From: Cyanobacteria bacterium UBA8156
GTDB lineage: Bacteria; Cyanobacteriota; Cyanobacteriia; Pseudanabaenales; Pseudanabaenaceae
Reading direction: 5' to 3'
DNA: 12,456 nucleotides
Assembly: GCA_003456125.1 (NCBI GenBank)
Contig: DMPD01000117.1
Location: 1 to 12,456 of the forward strand
This document shows, piece by piece, positions 8,021-12,456 of the stretch; position 1 is the stretch's first letter, and every line of letters starts with the position of its first letter. The notes under the pieces were generated by a model. That model searched no databases. It was not told the DNA's origin and saw only the letters and a list, made by a program, of their open reading frames with translations. The translations under genes were made by a program, and so were the position numbers.

Positions 8021-9556
8021 ATGTCGTCGTCGTTTCGGTCAACGCGGGAATGGGAGCGAGAGCTGGCCGAGATTCGGCAAAATTTGACCGATTTGCGGGC
8101 CAATGTGTTGGCCAAGTTAAGCCGTGAGATTGTGGCGTTGCAGGGGAAGCGGGGGGCCCTCCTCGAAGACATCGAGCGGTTGCAGGCTCAGTACCGGGAG
8201 TTGGAGACCCAGCTTTGGGTGGGGCAAAGCCTGAATCAGAGCGAAAGGTTGCAGCAACAGTGGATTGCCGAATTGGCGGCGGCGATCGCCTTTCATTTGC
8301 GGCGGGATTGGGAGCAGCAGGAGGGGCAAGCCCTGGGGCGTTACGGGGGCGACATGGATCGGCTGTTGTTGAGCCTCGACGATACGTTGCGCACGACCTT
8401 TCAGACGTTGCAGCGGGATATTGACAGTTACCAACGGGATTTGGACGGTCAGGTGCAGCGCATGCACAACCAGCGGTTGCAGGGGGAAATGTTGTTGGCG
8501 GCTTTGGTGCAAAAGCTTTCCCAGGAATGGCAGCGGGTGGAAACTTTGCCCGGGGGGAACCCGCCGCCGCCCCCCGAACTGCCTTTGGCCAGCACGATGC
8601 CCACGGTGGTGCAGCCGCGGCCGGCCCGTCGCCCTTGGTCGGGATGGGGGTTGGCCCTGGGGGCGGCCACGGGGTTTGCCGGCAGCAATGTGGCGCTGGC
8701 TCTGGTGTTGCAGCCCAATCGCTTGGACTTTGGCGGCTGGCTGCCGGCGGATGGGGCCGGCATTTTGCTGGTGTTGGCGGTGCGCACGGCTTTGCTGGGA
8801 CCGTTGCTGTGGGGCTTGGCCCGGGCCCGGGGGGTGCAGCCGGCGGCCTTCGGCCCCCGGCTGTGGCGCTCGCCGCAACGAGGCGATCGCCGTTGGTTCC
8901 GGTTGGCGATCGCCGGGGTCGTTTTGCAGTTCCTGAGTTTGGTTGGTTTCCTGGGGGCGGTGGGCACCCTGTCCCCCACCGCCGCCACCACCTGGTTTTA
9001 CCTCTATCCCATGTTGATGGCCCTCATGGAGCAGGCTTTGTTGGGTTTGGAGCGGCGATCGCTGCCGCCGTTGTGGATGGTGGGGTTTGGCGTGGGTTTG
9101 GTCAGCATCCCTTGGCTATGGGGCGGGGTGGTGGCAGCGGGTTTGGCCGCCCTTAGTTTTGCCAGCTTGACGATTGTGGCCAAAGTCAGCCATCGCCATC
9201 TGCCACCGGTCGGCTTTCAAGCTTGGATGGCTCTGGGCACCCTCATTTTGGCGATCGGAGCCTTGCCCTTTACCGTGTCGGCCTGGCCGCGCTTGACGCC
9301 GATGGCAGTGGGCTGGATTGCCACGGCGGCGTTGTTGACGGCGTTGGGCCACGCCCTGTTGGAGTTGGGGGGCAAACGGTTGGGCCGCAAACCGGCGGCC
9401 TTTGCCGGGGGCAGCATTCCCCTGCTGACGGCGCTGGTGGCGGCGATCGCTGGCTTTCCCCTGAGTCCCTTGCATCTGGCGGGGGCGTTTCTGGTGAGTG
9501 CCGGCAGCAGTTTGTTTTTCTGGCAACGGCCCGCCCCTGAGTCTACGCCGGCGTAA
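8021..9556 (+). CDS. EamA/DMT-type transporter with N-terminal coiled coil
   Basis: This 511-residue membrane protein has two parts. Residues about 8-170 are a soluble, heptad-rich coiled coil full of Leu, Gln, Glu and Arg (for example LREIVALQ-type stretches at 33-62 and LQRDIDSYQRDLDGQVQRM at 130-148). A proline run (181-185) and a basic linker follow. Residues about 208-501 form ten hydrophobic segments (near 208-230, 244-266, 294-314, 322-340, 350-365, 368-388, 399-419, 427-445, 459-479, 483-501). This is the 5+5 drug/metabolite transporter layout. TAATTWFYLYPMLMALMEQALL around 320-341 looks like the EamA segment. ATG at 8021 is preferred because AGGGAA lies ten bases upstream; an in-frame ATG at 7988 has no closer site. 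I recall similar coil-plus-DMT proteins in other cyanobacteria but cannot verify. The substrate is unknown. The TPR gene starts 38 bases after it. Confidence 0.85.
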   Translation: MSSSFRSTREWERELAEIRQNLTDLRANVLAKLSREIVALQGKRGALLEDIERLQAQYRELETQLWVGQSLNQSERLQQQWIAELAAAIAFHLRRDWEQQEGQALGRYGGDMDRLLLSLDDTLRTTFQTLQRDIDSYQRDLDGQVQRMHNQRLQGEMLLAALVQKLSQEWQRVETLPGGNPPPPPELPLASTMPTVVQPRPARRPWSGWGLALGAATGFAGSNVALALVLQPNRLDFGGWLPADGAGILLVLAVRTALLGPLLWGLARARGVQPAAFGPRLWRSPQRGDRRWFRLAIAGVVLQFLSLVGFLGAVGTLSPTAATTWFYLYPMLMALMEQALLGLERRSLPPLWMVGFGVGLVSIPWLWGGVVAAGLAALSFASLTIVAKVSHRHLPPVGFQAWMALGTLILAIGALPFTVSAWPRLTPMAVGWIATAALLTALGHALLELGGKRLGRKPAAFAGGSIPLLTALVAAIAGFPLSPLHLAGAFLVSAGSSLFFWQRPAPESTPA

Positions 9557-9561
9557 CCCGA

Positions 9562-9567
9562 TACAAT
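9562..9567 (+). promoter_or_regulatory. Candidate -10 element (TACAAT) before the TPR gene
   Basis: TACAAT lies six bases after the transporter stop codon and 27 bases before the TPR start, a good place for a -10 box with a short leader. No TTGACA-like -35 is found 16-18 bases upstream, where the coding end of the transporter lies. AAGGA (9571-9575) is too far (19 bases) to be the normal ribosome site for ATG 9595. If real, the TPR-galE pair has its own promoter. Confidence 0.35.
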
Positions 9568-9594
9568 AGTAAGGAATGGTTTACCCGTTTCGGC

Positions 9595-10581
9595 ATGGAT
9601 CCGCAGTTATTTGAAGAACTGTTCCCAGACGACGAAGAAGCAGTCGATGGGGACGACACCGCCATGACGATCCCGGTAGCCACCCATGCCCGATTGACGG
9701 ACGAGCGGGATACGGGAACCTTTTGGCACAGTCAGGGGATTGTGCTGGTGAAACGCGGGCAGTTTCGGGAGGCACTGGAATCCTTTGAGCGGGCCCTGGG
9801 CATCGATCCCAATCGCGCGGAGTCTTGGTACTACCGAGGCAATGCTCTGCGCAAAGTTGGGCGCTTGGCGGATGCCGTGGTCTCCTATGAACAGGCGATC
9901 GCCCTCGATCCCGCGGCCTACCTCGCTTGGAATTGTTATGGGGTGGCTTTGCATCAACTGAAACGCTACACCGAGGCGGTGACGGCGTTCGATCGCGCCT
10001 TGGTCATCCGCGCTGCTTTTTATGCGGCTTGGAACAACCGTGGCAGTGCGCTGCTGGCGCTGGAACGCTACGAAGAGGCCTTGGCTTCCTACGAGCGGGC
10101 TTTGACCCTCCGGCCGACTTTCTATCAAGCCTGGAACAACAAAGGGAATGTGTTGCGCAAGCTCAATCAACCCCTGGAGGCGATCGCCGCCTACGAACAA
10201 GCCCTGACTTTGCAACCCACCCTCTACGAAACTTGGAACAACCAAGGAACCGTGCTGGCCCATCTGGAACAACACGAAGCCGCCCTGGTGGCCTTTGAAC
10301 AGGCGGTCTTGCACTGTGAGTCTTACTTTTTGGGCTGGTACAACATTGGCCGGGTTTTGATCAAACTCCAACGCTGGAACGAGGCGATCGCCGCTTTGGA
10401 AAAAGCGGCCACCCTGGATGCCAACGTGTTTGGGGTCTGGTTCCACCTGGGCAACCTCCGCCTGCGATTGGAGCAACATACGGCGGCCCTGGCCCACTTT
10501 GAACGGGCGTTGCAGTTGAATCCCAACTCCGTCGAAGCGATGAACAGCCGAGAATTGGCTCGGCATTTGGCAACACGCTAG
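9595..10581 (+). CDS. TPR-repeat protein, eight consecutive 34-residue repeats
   Basis: This 328-residue soluble protein is almost entirely tetratricopeptide repeats, which act as protein-protein docking surfaces. An acidic leader (residues 1-24, with PDDEEAVDGDD) and a short linker precede eight repeats in strict 34-residue register, marked by tryptophans at 44, 78, 112, 146, 180, 214, 248 and 282. Each repeat shows the W-x-x-x-G-x-x-L pattern followed by A-x-x-x-[FY]-E-x-A-L and D/P; examples are AWNNRGSAL at 145 and AWNNKGNVL at 179. No signal peptide or membrane segment is present, and no enzymatic domain is attached. The N-x-x-x-L-x-x-L-x-x-[YHQ] variant with WNN resembles Sel1/Ycf3-like cyanobacterial TPRs in general form only. 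The binding partner is unknown. The stop codon overlaps the galE ribosome site, so the two are co-transcribed. Confidence 0.92.
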   Translation: MDPQLFEELFPDDEEAVDGDDTAMTIPVATHARLTDERDTGTFWHSQGIVLVKRGQFREALESFERALGIDPNRAESWYYRGNALRKVGRLADAVVSYEQAIALDPAAYLAWNCYGVALHQLKRYTEAVTAFDRALVIRAAFYAAWNNRGSALLALERYEEALASYERALTLRPTFYQAWNNKGNVLRKLNQPLEAIAAYEQALTLQPTLYETWNNQGTVLAHLEQHEAALVAFEQAVLHCESYFLGWYNIGRVLIKLQRWNEAIAALEKAATLDANVFGVWFHLGNLRLRLEQHTAALAHFERALQLNPNSVEAMNSRELARHLATR

Positions 10582-10592
10582 GAGCAACGAAC

Positions 10593-11588
10593 ATGGCCAC
10601 GGTTTTGGTGACCGGCGGGGCCGGCTACATCGGCAGCCATGCGGTACTGGCCCTGCAAGCGGTGGGCCATACCCCCATCGTGCTGGACAATTTGGTGTTT
10701 GGCCATCGGGAGTTGGTGGAAAATGTCCTGCAGGCGGAATTGGTGGTTGGGGATATGGACGATCGCCCCCTGCTCGATCGCCTGTTTCGTGACCGGGCGA
10801 TCGATGCGGTGATGCACTTCTCGGCGTTTGCCTATGTGGGGGAATCGGTGACCCATCCCGCCAAGTATTACCGCAACAACGTCGCCGCCACCCTGACCCT
10901 CCTGGAAGCCATGGTGGCGGCCCAAGTCTCCCGGTTTATTTTTTCTTCAACCTGTGCCACCTACGGCGTGCCCACCACGGTGCCCATTCCCGAAGACCAT
11001 CCCCAAAATCCGATCAATCCCTACGGCCGCTCCAAATGGATGGTGGAACAGTTGTTGGCGGATTTTGGCCCCGCCTACGGTTTGCAATCGGTCTGTTTTC
11101 GCTACTTCAATGCCGCAGGAGCCGACCCCCTGGGCCGCCTCGGCGAAGACCACAACCCCGAAACCCATCTCATCCCACTGTTGCTGTTGACGGCCCTGGG
11201 GCATCGCTCCCACCTGGAACTCTACGGCACCGATTACCCCACCCCCGATGGCACCTGCATCCGCGATTACGTCCACGTCTCGGATTTGGCCCAGGCCCAC
11301 GTGTTGGGATTGGAGTACCTCCTTGAGGGGCATCCCACTACGGTATTCAATTTGGGCAACGGCAACGGGTTTTCGGTCCGCGAGGCGATCGCCATGGCCG
11401 AAACCGTAACCCGACGCTCCCTGCCGATCCGCACCTCCCCCCGTCGGCCGGGAGACCCCCCCATCCTGGTGGGCAGCAGCGACCGGGCCCGCCAGGTCTT
11501 GGGCTGGGTACCGGCCTACCCCAACCTCCAAGATATGGTGGCCCACGCCTGGCAGTGGCATCAAAACCGCCACGGCCTGGCCCGGTAG
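10593..11588 (+). CDS. galE: UDP-glucose 4-epimerase
   Basis: This 331-residue extended SDR interconverts UDP-glucose and UDP-galactose using tightly bound NAD, in the cytoplasm, supplying galactose for glycolipids and polysaccharides. The sequence has TGGAGYIGSH (7-16), the GDMDD strand end (53-57), MHFSAFAYVGESV (74-86), Thr120 in FSSTCATYG, the catalytic Tyr144 and Lys148 in NPYGRSK, and RYFNAAGADP (170-179). GTDYPTPDGTCIRDYVHVSD (212-231) and RRPGDPP (284-290) are strong GalE signatures. At the position of the E. coli gatekeeper Tyr299 there is Leu292, so use of N-acetylated sugars cannot be predicted. AGGAG (10580-10584), overlapping the TPR stop, lies eight bases before ATG and fixes the start. 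It is the second gene of a tight pair. No terminator hairpin is seen after it. Confidence 0.95.
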   Translation: MATVLVTGGAGYIGSHAVLALQAVGHTPIVLDNLVFGHRELVENVLQAELVVGDMDDRPLLDRLFRDRAIDAVMHFSAFAYVGESVTHPAKYYRNNVAATLTLLEAMVAAQVSRFIFSSTCATYGVPTTVPIPEDHPQNPINPYGRSKWMVEQLLADFGPAYGLQSVCFRYFNAAGADPLGRLGEDHNPETHLIPLLLLTALGHRSHLELYGTDYPTPDGTCIRDYVHVSDLAQAHVLGLEYLLEGHPTTVFNLGNGNGFSVREAIAMAETVTRRSLPIRTSPRRPGDPPILVGSSDRARQVLGWVPAYPNLQDMVAHAWQWHQNRHGLAR

Positions 11589-11596
11589 CCAAACCC

Positions 11597-11622
11597 CTCA
11601 AACCAAGAGTCTCAAACCAAGA
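11597..11622. repeat. 12-bp direct repeat across the 3' end of the anti-sigma gene
   Basis: CTCAAACCAAGA occurs at 11597-11608 and again at 11611-11622, separated by GT. The right copy contains the last codons and the TGA stop (11612-11614) of the minus-strand ATP-binding protein gene; the left copy lies beyond the stop, in the short gap after galE. This looks like a recent 14-bp duplication. It forms no hairpin. Confidence 0.8.
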
Positions 11623-12169
11623 TAGGCGGCGTGTGTCGACCCATTTGCTTGTACAAGGAAAGCTGGTGCCGAGCGCCGTCCCAATGCACCCTTTGAAAAA
11701 GCTGCTGCAGGATGAACACCCCCCGACCACATTCGTCCTCTTCGGCACGGGGTTGGGTCGTCCCTGTCTGGCCCGTTGCCTGGTTCACAGCCTGGCTCAA
11801 GGCAGCGGATTTGGCTGGGCTCACCCCTTCATCGGCGATCGCCCACCAACTGTGATGGCCGTCGGGTCGCACCTCGTGGCGCGATCGTACCGTAATCCAG
11901 CGCTCGGCATCCAGTTCGTTGCCGTGCTTGACCGCATTCACCAAGGCTTCTTGCAAGCCCAAACGCACTTCCGGTTGCCAGGGAGAGGGCACCGCCCCCA
12001 CCAAATCGTTGAGCACCTCTTGGAGGTACAACGTCGAAGGAAACCGATACATCTGCCACCGCGGCTGCGATTTTTGTAGTCGATAAATCCGCCCCGACGG
12101 CCTGACCAAATTGGCCAGCACCAGCGGTGTCGCCCGATTGCTGACTCGATCCGTTGCGATCGCACCCAT
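11612..12169 (-). CDS. Anti-sigma regulatory factor-like ATP-binding protein (RsbW/SpoIIAB fold)
   Basis: This 185-residue protein is a GHKL ATPase-fold regulator of the kind that binds sigma factors or phosphorylates STAS antagonists, acting in the cytoplasm. The N box is LGLQEALVNAVKHGN (70-84, Glu74, Asn78). The G1 box is ADEG (112-115, Asp113) but lacks the second glycine of D-x-G-x-G (Ser117 instead). The G2 region is ECGRGVFIL (146-154). The segment WQMYRFPSTLYLQEVL (38-53) and the ending FQRVHWDGARHQLSLYKQ match a cyanobacterial subfamily I recognise, so translation must begin upstream of Met40, and ATG 12169 is the first option. A weak GAG precedes it; a perfect AGGAGG sits 16 bases away. 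The stretch 117-145 between the ATP boxes is polar and probably a loose lid. No antagonist or sigma gene is adjacent. It converges with galE across 23 bases. Confidence 0.85.
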   Translation of the reverse strand: MGAIATDRVSNRATPLVLANLVRPSGRIYRLQKSQPRWQMYRFPSTLYLQEVLNDLVGAVPSPWQPEVRLGLQEALVNAVKHGNELDAERWITVRSRHEVRPDGHHSWWAIADEGVSPAKSAALSQAVNQATGQTGTTQPRAEEDECGRGVFILQQLFQRVHWDGARHQLSLYKQMGRHTPPILV

Positions 12170-12185
12170 ACTCGCTTCGTTTTCG

Positions 12186-12191
12186 CCTCCT
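12186..12191 (-). promoter_or_regulatory. AGGAGG ribosome-binding-like site, unusually distant
   Basis: On the minus strand AGGAGG stands 16 bases before ATG 12169. Normal spacing is 5-10. No ATG, GTG or TTG occurs in frame between it and 12169, and an in-frame TGA lies just upstream of it (12191-12193). It may be fortuitous, or may act with a folded or non-standard spacer. Confidence 0.3.
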
Positions 12192-12262
12192 CACACAGCA
12201 CCCAACGGTACACACCTGTACACGTCCAGACTCTGCCTACCCATTGCCCACCCATGGCAGGC

Positions 12263-12292
12263 TTCCTATGCTGACCGTTCCTATGCTGACCG
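12263..12292. repeat. 15-bp perfect tandem duplication
   Basis: TTCCTATGCTGACCG is present twice head to tail (12263-12277 and 12278-12292) without a mismatch. The identity points to a recent event. It lies in the upstream region of the minus-strand ATP-binding protein gene. Confidence 0.9.
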
Positions 12293-12353
12293 ATGACCAC
12301 CCCTTTTCTTCTGGGCTGCGGCTTTTGGGCCGCGGCTCTGGTGTAGCCCCCTC

Positions 12354-12417
12354 TTAGAAACCTCTGGCGTTAGAAACCTCTGGCGTTAGAAACCTCTAGC
12401 GTTGGAAACTCCTAGCC
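12354..12417. repeat. 16-bp tandem repeat, four copies with decay
   Basis: Units TTAGAAACCTCTGGCG at 12354-12369 and 12370-12385 are identical. The third, TTAGAAACCTCTAGCG (12386-12401), has one change. The fourth, TTGGAAACTCCTAGCC (12402-12417), has several. Divergence increases left to right, toward the next array. There are no spacers, so this is not a CRISPR. Confidence 0.9.
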
Positions 12418-12418
12418 C

Positions 12419-12456
12419 ATGAACTTCTGAGCTATGAACTTCTGAGCTATGAACTT
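12419..12456. repeat. 15-bp tandem repeat, at least 2.5 copies, cut by window end
   Basis: ATGAACTTCTGAGCT occurs at 12419-12433 and 12434-12448, and a third copy starts at 12449 and runs off the edge. It directly follows the 16-bp array and shares the core GAA-C-TCT-GC with it, so both may descend from one unit. Its period is a multiple of three, so frames through it encode pentapeptide repeats (ELLSY on +, KFIAQ on -). A coding role beyond the edge cannot be excluded. Confidence 0.85.

Larger units (their letters stand above)
12170..12456. other. Non-coding right end with three tandem-repeat families
   Basis: No credible gene is present in these 287 bases. The left part should hold the promoter of the minus-strand ATP-binding protein gene and carries GTACAC twice (12208-12213 and 12218-12223), which also reads as the imperfect palindrome GTACA-CACC-TGTAC. 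From 12263 onward three different tandem arrays and an imperfect hairpin (GCTGCGGC 12315-12322 with GCCGCGGC 12329-12336, one wobble pair, no T-run) follow one another to the window edge. Confidence 0.6.

Noticed and set aside
9576..9614. Twelve-codon leader peptide (ATG 9576) overlapping the TPR start
   Set aside because: The ribosome-like AAGGA touches the ATG with no spacer, and there is no attenuator-like structure.
12315..12336. Rho-independent terminator
   Set aside because: The GC-rich hairpin has a wobble pair and no T-run on either strand. It also does not follow any gene in the window.
12154..12357. Small plus-strand ORFs at the right end
   Set aside because: They pass through the duplicated 15-mer, lack ribosome sites, and partly lie antisense to the anti-sigma-like gene.
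12354..12456. CRISPR-like array
   Set aside because: Units of 15-16 bp are directly abutting with no spacers.

Overview
The window reads as cyanobacterial chromosome. The octamer GCGATCGC (HIP1) occurs roughly two dozen times in 12.5 kb, inside genes and between them. One gene encodes a lumenal thioredoxin-like protein of a family I know only from oxygenic phototrophs. Base composition is GC-rich and even. I see no transposase, integrase, tRNA, rRNA or CRISPR array. Nearly all of the window is coding, with short spacers and mostly tight gene pairs. I cannot name the genus from sequence alone.

Left block (1-2085, + strand): the last codons of a probable GDP-mannose 4,6-dehydratase, a GT4 glycosyltransferase of the mannosyltransferase type, and a NagA-like amidohydrolase follow each other with 2 and 0 bases between them. 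This looks like the end of a surface-polysaccharide or nucleotide-sugar operon. NagA and the next gene converge so tightly that a single CTAG tetramer supplies both stop codons.

Second block (2082-5226, - strand): folE (GTP cyclohydrolase I), the thioredoxin-like probable photosystem I accumulation factor, and proS (prolyl-tRNA synthetase) are in one orientation, separated by 4 and 45 bases. Upstream of folE lies the only long gene-free stretch (5227-5631). It holds an 11-bp tandem repeat, two overlapping and mutually exclusive hairpins, and a 12-bp tandem repeat carrying TTGACA motifs.

Middle block (5632-7890): an SDR oxidoreductase (-) diverges from cysC (+, TTG start). CysC converges with a prohibitin/Band 7 membrane protein (-), again with overlapping stop codons. 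CysC makes PAPS for sulfate assimilation or sulfation.

Third block (8021-11588, + strand): a 10-helix EamA/DMT-type transporter with a long N-terminal coiled coil, an eight-repeat TPR protein, and galE. The TPR gene and galE form a tight pair. GalE again belongs to nucleotide-sugar metabolism.

Right end (11612-12456): an RsbW-like anti-sigma/ATPase-fold regulator on the - strand, then a 287-bp non-coding end with three successive families of 15-16-bp tandem repeats, the last cut by the window edge.

Most of the window is ordinary housekeeping. I see no clearly new biological system. The parts most worth a second look are the repeat-rich leader of folE, the right-end repeat arrays, the coiled-coil/DMT fusion and the stripped-down NagA.
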